Below, one piece after another: positions 54,632-63,800 of a stretch of DNA of 64,000 nt (positions are counted from its first letter, which is position 1; the number at the start of each line of letters is the position of its first letter). The translations under genes and the position numbers were made by a program. The stretch lies in NCBI RefSeq assembly GCF_046054195.1, contig NZ_JBEQCS010000016.1:1-64000 (forward strand), written 5' to 3'. This DNA comes from Celerinatantimonas sp046054195 (lineage in GTDB: Bacteria > Pseudomonadota > Gammaproteobacteria > Enterobacterales > Celerinatantimonadaceae). A model generated the notes under the pieces. That model was given only the letters and a program-made list of their open reading frames with translations. It searched no databases and was not told the DNA's origin.

Positions 54632-54660
54632 ATAAAACTAAGGCCCATTGCTGGGCCTTA
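54632..54660 (-). terminator. Rho-independent terminator of the trp operon
   Basis: On the minus strand, nine-base perfect stem taaggccca / tgggcctta (54660-54652, 54647-54639) with a four-base loop, then agttttat. Confidence 0.8.
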
Positions 54661-54667
54661 AATATCG

Positions 54668-55474
54668 TTATTTAGCTGTTGCAGCTTTCATGTTTGAGGT
54701 GAACGTTTTAAGTTCACTTAACATGGTCTCTGGTGAGTCGAGATTATTCTCGATAATTTTAACCACGGCAGAGCCTGATATCGCGCCTGCAGCACCAGCG
54801 GCAATAGCCGCTTTTACTTGGCTTGGTTCAGCAATACCAAATCCTAATAAGGTGCGCGGGGCATTGGCAGCTTTTAGCACATCTAACAGATGGTGCACTG
54901 GTTTACCTGCTTTGGTTTCAGTACCTGTCACACCCGCACGGCTAACCAAATAGGTATAACCGGAGCCTAATTGAGCAACTTCTTTTAACGTTGCATCATC
55001 CGCGTTTGGTGGGGCAATAAAAATCGATTTAATGCCATATTTTTCAGCCGCTGTTCGATAAGGCGCTGATTCCAAGGTCGGCACATCGGCAATTAGAACC
55101 GAATCAACGCCAGCGTTTGCCAGTTTTTGATAGAAATTATCAATTCCTGTGCTGTAGACAAGGTTTGCATACAGTAATAATCCCATTGGAATATCAGGGT
55201 GACGTTGGCGAATGATTTGTAGCATTTCAATGCAGCGTGATGGCGTAGAACCATTACCTAGTGCTCGAACGTTCGCATTTTGAATAGTTGGCCCATCAGC
55301 AACTGGATCGGAGAACGCAAAACCCAGCTCCAGTGCGTCAGCACCACCTGCTATGAGTGAATCAACAATTGCCAAAGACTGTTCGAAGTTTGGATCGCCC
55401 AATGTTACAAAAGGAACGAATGCGCCTTGGTTTGCGGCATCAAGGCGTTCAAACATAGTATCGTAGCGGCTCAT
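54668..55474 (-). CDS. trpA: Tryptophan synthase alpha subunit
   Basis: Cleaves indole-glycerol-phosphate to indole and glyceraldehyde 3-phosphate. The 268-residue TIM-barrel has the catalytic Glu in DALELGFAF (about residue 49) and Asp in SDPVADGPTIQ (about residue 60). The usual LGIPFSDP reads LGFAFSDP here, a mild variant near the active site. Its start overlaps trpB by four bases. It is the last gene of the operon and is followed by a terminator. Confidence 0.97.
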   Translation of the reverse strand: MSRYDTMFERLDAANQGAFVPFVTLGDPNFEQSLAIVDSLIAGGADALELGFAFSDPVADGPTIQNANVRALGNGSTPSRCIEMLQIIRQRHPDIPMGLLLYANLVYSTGIDNFYQKLANAGVDSVLIADVPTLESAPYRTAAEKYGIKSIFIAPPNADDATLKEVAQLGSGYTYLVSRAGVTGTETKAGKPVHHLLDVLKAANAPRTLLGFGIAEPSQVKAAIAAGAAGAISGSAVVKIIENNLDSPETMLSELKTFTSNMKAATAK

Positions 55475-56664
55475 TGAAATTCCTCCCGGTGAGCGAAAAT
55501 ATCAGCAACCTGGAAAATATCTTTGTCACCACGACCGGAGATATTTACGACTAACAGTTGTTCTTTTTGTGGATCTTGTTTAATCAATTTAAGTGCATAT
55601 GCCAGCGCATGAGATGATTCAAGAGCTGGAATAATCCCTTCGTGACGAGACAATTCTTCAAATGCGTGCAGAGCTTCATCATCGGTGACTGAGACATAAT
55701 CTGCTCGGCCAATACTATTTAGATAAGCATGCTGCGGACCAACCGATGGAAAATCAAGTCCAGCTGAAATTGAATATGACTCTTCAATCTGACCTTCATC
55801 GCTTTGCATCAGCAATGAGCGCATCCCAAAGAACACACCTTCTCGGCCATGTTTCAGTGGTGCACCATGCTGACCGGTTTCAATACCTTTACCCGCAGGT
55901 TCGACGCCAATCAGTTTGACACTTTCATCAGGGATAAAATCGGCAAACAAGCCAATTGCATTTGAACCACCACCCACACAGGCGATAACTGCATCCGGCA
56001 GACGACCTTCATGTTCGTTAAGTTGCTGCTTAACTTCTTCACCAATCATTTTTTGAAATTCACGAACAATGGTTGGGAATGGGTGTGGACCAGCTGCTGT
56101 GCCGAGCATATAGTGGCTGGTTTCATAAGTGGCTGACCAGTCGCGAAGCGCTTCGTTACAAGCATCTTTTAAGGTCGATGAGCCACTGTGCACGGGAATA
56201 ACTTCTGCGCCCATTAAGCGCATTCTAAATACGTTTGGTTCTTGGCGCTCCATATCTTTAGCGCCCATATAGATGCGGCATTTGAGGTTAAAAAGGGCAC
56301 ATGCTAAAGCTGTTGCGACACCGTGCTGACCGGCACCTGTTTCGGCGATGACCTCTTTTTTGCCCATGCGTTTGGTTAACAGGGCTTGGCCTAAAACTTG
56401 GTTAGTTTTATGAGCACCGCCATGGAGCAGGTCTTCGCGTTTTAAATAAAGCTTGGTGTTGGTCCCAGCTGTTAAATTTTGGCATAAGGTTAAAGGTGTA
56501 GGACGGCCAGCATAATTGTTCAGCAATGATGAAAATTCACTGATAAATTCTGGGTCCTTGCGAGCATCTATAAAAGCTTGCTCGAGTTGATCAAGCGCTG
56601 GTAGTAAAATTTGCGGAACATATTGTCCGCCAAATTCACCAAAATAACGATCTAGTTGACTCAT
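55471..56664 (-). CDS. trpB: Tryptophan synthase beta subunit
   Basis: PLP enzyme condensing indole with serine to tryptophan. The 397-residue protein has FGEFGGQYVPQILLPAL near the start and the PLP lysine in LHGGAHKTNQ (about residue 87), and CVGGGSNAIG for the cofactor phosphate. It overlaps trpA by four bases and follows trpC(F) by 16. TrpB1-type; normal length. Confidence 0.98.
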   Translation of the reverse strand: MSQLDRYFGEFGGQYVPQILLPALDQLEQAFIDARKDPEFISEFSSLLNNYAGRPTPLTLCQNLTAGTNTKLYLKREDLLHGGAHKTNQVLGQALLTKRMGKKEVIAETGAGQHGVATALACALFNLKCRIYMGAKDMERQEPNVFRMRLMGAEVIPVHSGSSTLKDACNEALRDWSATYETSHYMLGTAAGPHPFPTIVREFQKMIGEEVKQQLNEHEGRLPDAVIACVGGGSNAIGLFADFIPDESVKLIGVEPAGKGIETGQHGAPLKHGREGVFFGMRSLLMQSDEGQIEESYSISAGLDFPSVGPQHAYLNSIGRADYVSVTDDEALHAFEELSRHEGIIPALESSHALAYALKLIKQDPQKEQLLVVNISGRGDKDIFQVADIFAHREEFQ

Positions 56665-56680
56665 AATATTTTCTCTAATT

Positions 56681-58060
56681 CTAATAATGGCGCAATTGGG
56701 TAAATACTTCTTTAATCAGCGCAGGGTCTTTGATTCCCGGATGACTTTCTAACTGAGAGTTAAAATCTAATCCTAATGCGCCTAATTTGGCTGCCCGCTC
56801 AACATTGTTCGGTCCAAGTCCACCAGCTAGCATTGCGTGCGGCAGAAACTCTTTGACGAGTTGCCAGTCAAATGTCTGGCCAGTCCCGCCGCACAGATCG
56901 GCAATTTGCGAATCAAATAATACGCGATCAACATTGGCTGGAATTTCGGGGGCACTATTGCTGACTCCAACTGCTTTCCAAATTTGGGTGCTCTGGGGCA
57001 ATAGGTCTCTAAGTTTGGCAATGTCATCACTGCTTTCACTGCCATGGAGCTGCACTGCAAACAGGTTTAATTGTTTTGCGATTGTGGCAATAGTTTCAAC
57101 GGCTGTATCGGCAAAGACTCCAACAAATTGCAGTGGCGCACTATTGCAGATGGCTGTGGCCTGAGCAAGCTCAACATAGCGTGGTGAGCGCTCAACAAAA
57201 ATAAGTCCACCAAACACAGCGCCCGCCTCAAAAGCGGCCTGTGCATCGGCTGGACGAGTTAAGCCACATACTTTATTTTCGCCTAAGATCATTCTCCGGC
57301 AGGCCATTTCAATATCAGTCTGTTCCATAATTGAACTACCGACTAAAAAGGCATTCACCAGATGGCTTAAGCGGTGGACATCGGCATTGGTATAAATACC
57401 TGATTCCGAAACAATCAGTCGATCTGATGGAATTTGTGGTGCTAAGCGTTCAGTACGTGTTAAATCAATCGACATATCACGTAAATCACGGTTGTTAATC
57501 CCGATGACTGGCGCATCTAACGCAATCGCGCGCTCTAACTCTTCTTGGTTACTTACTTCAGTTAGATAATCAAGCCCTAACGAGCGAGCGGTTTGTGCGA
57601 GTGTCTGATAGAGCTCATCGTCGAGTACCGAAAGCATTAATAAAATGACATCGGCTTGATAATAACGAGCCAGGTAGACTTGATATGGGTCGATAAAAAA
57701 GTCTTTACACAACACTGGCTGGTGAGCATTTTCGCGAACGATATGTAAAAACTCGTGATTGCCCTGAAAATACTTTTCATCGGTAAGCACTGAGATAGCC
57801 GCAGCGTGATTGTTATAAACACTAGCTATCGCTGCTAAATCAAATTCGTCACGGATCTGGCCTTTTGAAGGCGATGCTTTTTTGCACTCTAAAATAAACT
57901 GTGTGTCAGTCTGCGAGAGTGCTTTGATAAAACTGCGTTCACTTAAACTGAGTTTATCTTTAAAGCTCTCTAACGGTTGAGCGCTCTTTCGCTGCTCAAC
58001 CCATTTGATCTTATCGGCTACGATTTTATCTAAAACCGTGTCGGTTTCTCGGATAATCAC
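56681..58060 (-). CDS. trpCF: Fused indole-3-glycerol-phosphate synthase / phosphoribosylanthranilate isomerase
   Basis: Bifunctional protein of 459 residues, as in enteric TrpC. The N-terminal half (about 1-255) is the indole-glycerol-phosphate synthase barrel: FILECKKASPSKG with its catalytic Lys and the EVSNQEELERA and VSESGI segments. The C-terminal half (about 256-459) is the TrpF barrel, starting KVCGLTRPADAQAAFEAGA with the catalytic Cys. It overlaps trpD by four bases. Confidence 0.97.
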   Translation of the reverse strand: MIIRETDTVLDKIVADKIKWVEQRKSAQPLESFKDKLSLSERSFIKALSQTDTQFILECKKASPSKGQIRDEFDLAAIASVYNNHAAAISVLTDEKYFQGNHEFLHIVRENAHQPVLCKDFFIDPYQVYLARYYQADVILLMLSVLDDELYQTLAQTARSLGLDYLTEVSNQEELERAIALDAPVIGINNRDLRDMSIDLTRTERLAPQIPSDRLIVSESGIYTNADVHRLSHLVNAFLVGSSIMEQTDIEMACRRMILGENKVCGLTRPADAQAAFEAGAVFGGLIFVERSPRYVELAQATAICNSAPLQFVGVFADTAVETIATIAKQLNLFAVQLHGSESSDDIAKLRDLLPQSTQIWKAVGVSNSAPEIPANVDRVLFDSQIADLCGGTGQTFDWQLVKEFLPHAMLAGGLGPNNVERAAKLGALGLDFNSQLESHPGIKDPALIKEVFTQLRHY

Positions 58061-59058
58061 TGACTTTTCTCCGCAAGTTTATGAACCAGTTGCAGTGGTC
58101 GGCCAGAGCGCATTTCACTAAGAGCCAGTTCCACACCTTCGTGCACATTAGCAACTTTTCCGGCAAGTTTTAAGAGCAGGGCAACATTGGCTGCAACCGC
58201 ATTAAGATGCGCAGGTTTTCCCTGACCTTGCAAGAGTTGTTCGCTTATTTGACGATTTTCTTCTGGCGTGCCACCTTCAAGTTCCTCAATGGTAGCTTTA
58301 TCTACGCCGAAGTCCTCTGGGTTAAGCTGATAATACTCGATGTTATTGCCGTTAACCTCTGCAACATCGGTTGGTCCGTGTACGGCTGCTTCATCAAGCC
58401 CTGCGCCGTATATCACCATTACTTTTTTCATGCCCATTTGCTGGAATGTTTCGGCAATTGGTTTTAATAGCGATTTGTCATAAACGCCCATCACTTCCAT
58501 GGTTGGATGTGCTGGATTAATAAGTGGGCCTAACACATTAAACAACGTGCGAGTTGCAAGAGCTTTACGTACTGGCATCGCATGGCGGATCCCTTGATGA
58601 TATTGTGGGGCGTATAAAAAGCAGACACCTAACTCATCTAAGCATTCGCGCGCTTTTTCTGGGCTCATCTCGATATTAATGCCTAAGGCTTGAAGCAGAT
58701 CGGATGAGCCCGATTTGCTAGAAACGCCGCGGTTACCGTGTTTGGCAACTTTAACCCCTAAGCTTGCTGCAACAAATGCTGAGGTTGTCGAGATATTAAT
58801 GGTGTTATAGCCATCACCGCCGGTACCCACGATGTCAGCAAATTCATAATCAGGGGTAGGAAAATCTGCCGCATTATCTAATAAAGCCTGCGCTGCGCCA
58901 GCGATTTCTTGTGGCGTTTCACCTTTAATTTTAAGCGCTGTTAAAAGTGAGCCCATGACAATCGGGTTCATTGCTCCGGTGACGATTTGTGAAAAAATCT
59001 GCTGACTCTGTTCGAGCGTTAAGTCTTTTCCTTGATATAACAGTTCTAATTCTTTCAT
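58057..59058 (-). CDS. trpD: Anthranilate phosphoribosyltransferase
   Basis: Adds PRPP to anthranilate. The 333-residue protein is a stand-alone TrpD (not fused to TrpG as in E. coli). PRPP-binding motif GTGGDGYNTINIST at about residues 81-94, the KHGNRGVSSKSGSSD loop, and the second VYGAGLDE region. Overlaps trpG and trpC(F) by four bases each. Normal length. Confidence 0.97.
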   Translation of the reverse strand: MKELELLYQGKDLTLEQSQQIFSQIVTGAMNPIVMGSLLTALKIKGETPQEIAGAAQALLDNAADFPTPDYEFADIVGTGGDGYNTINISTTSAFVAASLGVKVAKHGNRGVSSKSGSSDLLQALGINIEMSPEKARECLDELGVCFLYAPQYHQGIRHAMPVRKALATRTLFNVLGPLINPAHPTMEVMGVYDKSLLKPIAETFQQMGMKKVMVIYGAGLDEAAVHGPTDVAEVNGNNIEYYQLNPEDFGVDKATIEELEGGTPEENRQISEQLLQGQGKPAHLNAVAANVALLLKLAGKVANVHEGVELALSEMRSGRPLQLVHKLAEKSQ

Positions 59059-59660
59059 GCGGCATTGTCCTCCTGTGAGCCGTTGGTGAGCCAGTCAAGC
59101 GTTTGTTGAAGTAGTTTTTCTCCCTGACTGGTGAGAATTGATTCTGGGTGAAATTGATATCCGACGACTCGGTCTTGTTCATTAAGAACCGCCATCGGCA
59201 TTTTCTCAAAACTGGCGCAAACTTCTAGTGAATCGGGTACATTGGTTGCAACCAACGAATGATAACGAGCAACTGGAAAAGGATTTTCAAATGAGCGAAA
59301 CATCCGTTTGCCATCATGCTCAATTGCCGATGCTTTGCCGTGAACGGTCTGTGTTGCCCGACCAATATGGCCACCATAATATTCAACTAACGCTTGCTGG
59401 CCTAAACAGATACCGAGCATCGGGATTTGGCCTTTACACAAGCCAATGAGTTCTAATAAGCATCCGGCTTGTTGCGGATTCCCTGGGCCAGGCGAGAGCA
59501 CTAGTACGGGGTCTTCACTGTTATCAAGTTGCTGTTTAATTAGCTGCGCACTTAGATTGTTACGATAAATTTTGACCGGATAGCCCATTGAGCGAAATTG
59601 ATCCACAAGGTTGTAGGTGAACGAATCAAAGTTATCGAGTAAAAAAATAGTTTTAGCCAC
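59055..59660 (-). CDS. trpG: Anthranilate synthase glutaminase component
   Basis: Supplies ammonia from glutamine to TrpE. The 201-residue class I amidotransferase has LDNFDSFTYNLVDQ, the nucleophile Cys in GICLGQQALVEYYGG (about residue 84), and the His-x-Glu pair in QFHPESILTSQG. Separate from TrpD, overlapping it by four bases and trpE by eight. Separate trpG and trpD genes are typical of Vibrio-like genomes. Confidence 0.97.
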   Translation of the reverse strand: MAKTIFLLDNFDSFTYNLVDQFRSMGYPVKIYRNNLSAQLIKQQLDNSEDPVLVLSPGPGNPQQAGCLLELIGLCKGQIPMLGICLGQQALVEYYGGHIGRATQTVHGKASAIEHDGKRMFRSFENPFPVARYHSLVATNVPDSLEVCASFEKMPMAVLNEQDRVVGYQFHPESILTSQGEKLLQQTLDWLTNGSQEDNAA

Positions 59661-61233
59661 GGGAAACCTCCGCTAAAGTTGAGCCATGTGCGCGGGCAAT
59701 CGCATTAAGTACCGCTGCCGCTTTGGTGCGAGTTTCATTTGCTTCACTTAGAGGAACAGAGTCAAATACAACGCCTGCACCAGCTTGGATTTGCGCAACG
59801 CCATCTTTGACAAATGCTGAGCGAATCACAATGCAGGTGTCCATGCTGCCATCCCCGGAGAGGTATCCAACCGCACCACCGTAGCTGCCACGACGTTTGC
59901 CTTCCTGACGACGCAGTAATTGTGCTGCGCTAATTTTGGGGGCCCCCGTTAAGGTTCCCATATTCATGCTCGCCTGATAGGCGTGCAGAGCGTCTAAATC
60001 GCTACGCAATGTACCGACTACGCGAGAAACTAGATGCATGACATGGCTGTAACGGTCAACTTTAAGAAGATTGGCAACATGGCGAGTACCTGGCTCACTG
60101 ATTCGTGCAACATCATTACGGGCCAAATCAACCAGCATTAGATGTTCAGCCAGCTCTTTTTTATCCATGCGCAAATCAAGCTCTAATCGGCCGTCTAAAT
60201 CTAGATTGACTGAACCATCGGCGTTGCGTCCGCGTGGGCGAGTCCCCGCAATGGGATAAATTTCAACATCTCGGCTTTGCGCGCTGTATTTAATCGCGCT
60301 CTCTGGCGATGCGCCAAACACGACAAACTCAGGATCCTGCATATAGAACATATATGGGCTAGGGTTGGTTTGTTTAAGCTGGCGATATGCACCCAAAATA
60401 TCTGGGCAATCTAAATAAAAGCTGCGCGATGGGACAACCTGAAAAATATCACCATTGATGATGGACTCTTTGAGCTGCTCGACCATCGTTGCGTACTGTT
60501 CATCACTTAAATCGCTGGTGACTTTACTGGTATAAGGTTGGTCGTAGTTATGAATAATCGGTTGGACATCTTGGCACGCTTGGCGAACTTGAGCAAAGCG
60601 GCTATTTAGAGTTAAACGAAATTCAGGGTGATCACCAAACAAGCTACCGATTAATTCGCTGGTTTTATGTTGATGGTCGATGACTAACAATGTTTCGGCA
60701 AGGTAGAACTGAAAATCTGGCAGGGTGTTATCGCTCGGAGCTACTTCATCGAGCTGTTCAAAGCTTGCGATAAAATCAAAACTAAATGCACCGCCTAAAT
60801 ATAAACCTTCTGGGTGTGTTGCTTGTGAGCCGTAAAGATTAATAAGTTCGCGAAGGGCGCTGACAGGAGAGAGGGCTTTTAGTCGAGAATCTTCATCTAA
60901 TTGAGGGTCTGGAAGCGGAAAATGCAAGAGTAAGTCGGTGTTGTTGGATTCTTTGATAAGCGTTGATAAAAAGTGTTGCTCTAAGACTCGAATCACCTGT
61001 TTCCCGTTATCCGACAGGGCAGTGAAGCGAACCTCTCTATCGTGGCAGACTATCTTCACACAGCAATCGAGAAGCAACAGGCTTTTCAAATCAGCCTTAC
61101 TGTCGATTTCAGCTGACTCAAGTAAGATGCTTTCATGGTTATTTTGTTGAAAACTCTCATAAAGTGCTAGTGGGTCATCGACATAACTGACTTGTTCGAT
61201 GATATTCACCAACGATGGTTGTTGCCCCGTCAT
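59653..61233 (-). CDS. trpE: Anthranilate synthase component I
   Basis: Makes anthranilate from chorismate with TrpG. The 526-residue protein has the Trp feedback-binding element LLES (ILLESAEID, about residue 35) and the chorismate-fold motifs DIFQVVPSRSF, PIAGTRPRGRN, DLARNDVARIS and GAGVVFDSVP. ATG at 61233 with taggagat upstream. It is 90 bases after the leader peptide stop, with the attenuator in between. Confidence 0.98.
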   Translation of the reverse strand: MTGQQPSLVNIIEQVSYVDDPLALYESFQQNNHESILLESAEIDSKADLKSLLLLDCCVKIVCHDREVRFTALSDNGKQVIRVLEQHFLSTLIKESNNTDLLLHFPLPDPQLDEDSRLKALSPVSALRELINLYGSQATHPEGLYLGGAFSFDFIASFEQLDEVAPSDNTLPDFQFYLAETLLVIDHQHKTSELIGSLFGDHPEFRLTLNSRFAQVRQACQDVQPIIHNYDQPYTSKVTSDLSDEQYATMVEQLKESIINGDIFQVVPSRSFYLDCPDILGAYRQLKQTNPSPYMFYMQDPEFVVFGASPESAIKYSAQSRDVEIYPIAGTRPRGRNADGSVNLDLDGRLELDLRMDKKELAEHLMLVDLARNDVARISEPGTRHVANLLKVDRYSHVMHLVSRVVGTLRSDLDALHAYQASMNMGTLTGAPKISAAQLLRRQEGKRRGSYGGAVGYLSGDGSMDTCIVIRSAFVKDGVAQIQAGAGVVFDSVPLSEANETRTKAAAVLNAIARAHGSTLAEVSRG

Positions 61234-61259
61234 TATTTTTATCTCCTAGCCTAGATAAC

Positions 61260-61287
61260 AAAAAAGCCCGCATTGGATGCGGGCTTT
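61260..61287 (-). terminator. trp attenuator (leader terminator)
   Basis: Ten-base perfect stem aagcccgcat / atgcgggctt with a three-base loop and, on the minus strand, six T. The leader segment gcgggt (61332-61327) near the trpL stop can pair with gcccgc of the stem, giving the competing antiterminator. Confidence 0.92.
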
Positions 61288-61322
61288 ATGAATTTGATTG
61301 CTTGTTAATTATGCATGACAAA

Positions 61323-61388
61323 TCACACCCGCCTAAATGGAGAGTGCCACCACCAATCTTTTGTGTTGATGATTTGAATTGTTGTCAT
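61323..61388 (-). CDS. trpL: trp operon leader peptide TrpL
   Basis: A 21-residue leader peptide that senses charged tRNA-Trp. It starts MTTIQIIN and contains three consecutive Trp codons (KDWWWHSPFRRV). The ATG at 61388 is preceded by gagg six bases upstream. The stop lies where a ribosome would cover the region that pairs with the attenuator. It is too short for standard ORF calling. Attenuation is inferred from the layout, which matches enteric and Vibrio trp leaders closely. Confidence 0.95.
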   Translation of the reverse strand: MTTIQIINTKDWWWHSPFRRV

Positions 61389-61414
61389 GATTAACCTCGT
61401 ACAATTTGATAGCA

Positions 61415-61446
61415 TTAGTAAAACGGAAATTGCCTAAGAAAGTCAA
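61415..61446 (-). promoter_or_regulatory. Probable trp promoter
   Basis: TTGACT at 61446-61441 is a good -35. The -10 is less certain: TTTACT (18-base spacer) or TACTAA (20). I saw no clear TrpR operator. The element ends only 20 bases from the divergent rnm start. Confidence 0.5.
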
Positions 61447-61466
61447 GAAAAAATTTGTGGAGATTT

Positions 61467-62306
61467 ATGAAAATTGATTTGCATTGCCATACCGTAGCCT
61501 CAGATGGCGCACTGAATCCTCAAGAGTTGATATTACGCGCTGAAAATATGCAAATTGATTATCTGGCTATCACTGATCATGATACAACTGCTGCGCTGAC
61601 GCCTGCGCGAGAGCTTGCTAGCCGAGTTGAAATCATTAATGGCGTCGAAATTTCAACAACCTGGCAGAGTTTTGATATACACATTGTTGGGCTTGGATTT
61701 GATCTAAATGATCAACCATTGCAAAATGCACTAAAAGCGCAGCGAGAAACGCGTAATTGGCGAGCACAAGAAATTAGCGACCGGCTATGTAAACGAGGTC
61801 TTGATCCGGTGTATCAAGATGCAGCAGCGCTTGCAAATGGGGGCGCAATCACACGGGCACACATTGCTCAGGTTTTAATTGACCGGGGTGTGGAGGACTC
61901 GTTTGTTAAGGTCTTTAATAAATATATGACCCGTGGCAAACCGGGTTATGTACCAAGTCCGTGGATGAGTATTGAGCAAGCGGTTGAATTACTTCATCAT
62001 GCTGGCGGTGTCGCAGTATTGGCTCATCCTTTGAGTTACCAGCTTTCGAATAAATGGCTGCGTCGTTTAGTCGCTGAGTTTGCGCTCGCAGGCGGTGATG
62101 GTATTGAAATAGGTATGCCTCAGCTTAAGCCTGATCACCAGCGCTGGCTTGTGTCGCTTGCCAATGAACACCAGTTACTAGCATCGGTTGGTTCTGATTT
62201 TCATAAACCGATGCCTTGGCGAGAGCTAGGTCGATACCTAGCTTTACCAGATAATATTTTACCCATTTGGCAGCAAATTCTGCCAAATATTGAACTCCAA
62301 CAATAG
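61467..62306 (+). CDS. rnm: RNase AM (YciV/Rnm), PHP-domain 5'-3' exonuclease
   Basis: PHP-fold metal enzyme that trims 5' ends of 5S and 23S rRNA and short RNA/3',5'-bisphosphates in E. coli. From the ATG at 61467 (tggaga upstream) it has 279 residues. Metal ligands: HCHTVASDG, TDHDTTAAL, GVEISTTWQSFDIHIVGLG, LAHPLSY and GSDFHKP. An in-frame TTG at 61455 adds four residues without support. Divergent from trp, followed by yciO, scpA and scpB, the gene order known from Vibrio-like genomes. Confidence 0.94.
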   Translation: MKIDLHCHTVASDGALNPQELILRAENMQIDYLAITDHDTTAALTPARELASRVEIINGVEISTTWQSFDIHIVGLGFDLNDQPLQNALKAQRETRNWRAQEISDRLCKRGLDPVYQDAAALANGGAITRAHIAQVLIDRGVEDSFVKVFNKYMTRGKPGYVPSPWMSIEQAVELLHHAGGVAVLAHPLSYQLSNKWLRRLVAEFALAGGDGIEIGMPQLKPDHQRWLVSLANEHQLLASVGSDFHKPMPWRELGRYLALPDNILPIWQQILPNIELQQ

Positions 62307-62317
62307 GAGGTAAGCCT

Positions 62318-62938
62318 ATGAGTCAATATTTTCAGGTTCATCCAGAAAATCCGCAAGCTCGTTTAATGAGCCAAGCGGCAGCAATCATTCGTGATGGTGG
62401 CGTGGTTGTTTATCCGACCGACTCAGGTTATGCGATCGGCTCTTTAGCCGGGAACAAACATGCGTTAGAGCGAATTTTACAAATCCGGCAACTTGACCCC
62501 AATCATCACTTAACACTGATGTGTCGCGACCTGTCAGAATTATCAGTTTATGCTCGGGTTGAGAACAGTGCGTTTCGGCTGCTGAGAAATAATACCCCAG
62601 GACCTTATACGTTTATTTTGCGAGGCACTAAAGAGGTTCCTCGGCGCTTGTTAAATGCTAAACGTAAAACGATTGGGTTGCGAGTGCCTGACTCACGTAT
62701 TGCGTTGGCTTTGCTTGATGCGCTTGGTGAGCCAATGCTCTCTGGCTCGCTCATTTTACCAGGCAATGAAGTTGCTGAATCCAATCCTGAAGTGATTCGT
62801 GACAAACTCGAAAAACAGGTAGATTTAATCATTGACGGTGGTGTTGTGGCTGAACAACCAACTTCGGTCATTGATCTTTCTGAAGATGCGGTCGAAGTGT
62901 TGCGCCAAGGTCGTGGTGATGTATCACCATTTTTATAA
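62318..62938 (+). CDS. yciO: YciO/YrdC/Sua5 family protein
   Basis: YrdC-fold protein of 206 residues, a paralogue of the threonylcarbamoyl-AMP synthase TsaC that makes t6A in tRNA. The fold's basic nucleotide pocket is seen in VVYPTDSGYAIGSLAGNKHA and in GPYTFILRGTKEVPRRLL. YciO itself lacks the full activity of TsaC in E. coli, so the role is not certain. ATG with aggagg upstream. Eleven bases after rnm and ten before scpA. Confidence 0.92.
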   Translation: MSQYFQVHPENPQARLMSQAAAIIRDGGVVVYPTDSGYAIGSLAGNKHALERILQIRQLDPNHHLTLMCRDLSELSVYARVENSAFRLLRNNTPGPYTFILRGTKEVPRRLLNAKRKTIGLRVPDSRIALALLDALGEPMLSGSLILPGNEVAESNPEVIRDKLEKQVDLIIDGGVVAEQPTSVIDLSEDAVEVLRQGRGDVSPFL

Positions 62939-62948
62939 GGATTGCTAA

Positions 62949-63800
62949 TTGAAGCCTATTCAAAGCATCACTGATGATAACCAATCAACGCCAAAGCAGT
63001 TAGTTTTGGCGACGGTTGATGGGCAGCCGTGGTTAGAAATTCCGGATGATTTGTATATTCCACCGGATGCTCTGGAAGTTATCTTAGAGCGCTTTGAAGG
63101 GCCTTTGGATCTCTTGCTTTATCTCATTCGTCGGCAAAAGCTTAATATTGTCGAATTGCCTGTTGTTGAGATAACTCGTCAGTATATGAGTTATGTCTCA
63201 ACGATGGCGGTATTAAAGCTTGAGCTAGCGGCTGAATATCTGGTGATGGCGGCGCTGCTGGCTGAGATTAAATCTCGAATGTTGTTGCCAAAACCACCCA
63301 GTGAAGATGAGCAAGAGCAAGATCCTCGAGCTGAGTTAATTCGTCGATTGCAAGAGTACGAGTTATATAAAAATACTTCTCAGCAGGTCGATGAGTTAGC
63401 GCGCGTCGAGCGTGATATTTTTCTAGCCAAAGTCGCTAAGCCTGAATCAATGCCTAGCGCAGTGATTCATCCTGATGTGGATTTAGCTGAGTTAGTCGCG
63501 GCTCTGGCAGGAGTGTTAGAAAGAGCGAAGCAGTTTGAGCATCATGAAGTGAGTCGCCAACAGTTATCTACCCGAGAGCGCATGAGCGATATTTTAAGCG
63601 TGCTCAAAGCGGGGGTTTTAACTGATTTTCAGAGCCTCTTTACCCCTGATGAAGGCCGAATGGGAGTCATTGTTACCTTTATGGCAATTTTAGAGCTCAC
63701 TAAAAATCGACTGATTCGATGTTTACAAAATCAGCCATTGGCTCCGATTCAAGTCACGCTTTATGAAGAGTCTTCTGAGCTGGATGAGGAATTAAATTAG
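62949..63800 (+). CDS. scpA: Segregation and condensation protein A
   Basis: Kleisin subunit of the bacterial SMC condensin (SMC-ScpAB). The 283-residue protein has the ScpA N-terminal motif FEGPLDLLLYLIRRQKLNI (about residues 50-68), a helical middle with acidic residues, and a C-terminal winged helix (GVIVTFMAILELTKNRLI). It starts with TTG, with aagga seven bases upstream. It overlaps the scpB GTG by one base. Enterics use MukBEF in place of this system, so this supports a non-enteric host. Confidence 0.94.
   Translation: MKPIQSITDDNQSTPKQLVLATVDGQPWLEIPDDLYIPPDALEVILERFEGPLDLLLYLIRRQKLNIVELPVVEITRQYMSYVSTMAVLKLELAAEYLVMAALLAEIKSRMLLPKPPSEDEQEQDPRAELIRRLQEYELYKNTSQQVDELARVERDIFLAKVAKPESMPSAVIHPDVDLAELVAALAGVLERAKQFEHHEVSRQQLSTRERMSDILSVLKAGVLTDFQSLFTPDEGRMGVIVTFMAILELTKNRLIRCLQNQPLAPIQVTLYEESSELDEELN

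Noticed and set aside
61389..61440. Possible TrpR operator near the trp promoter
   Set aside because: TACTA and TGTAC half-site-like words are present but the spacing does not fit the known operator.
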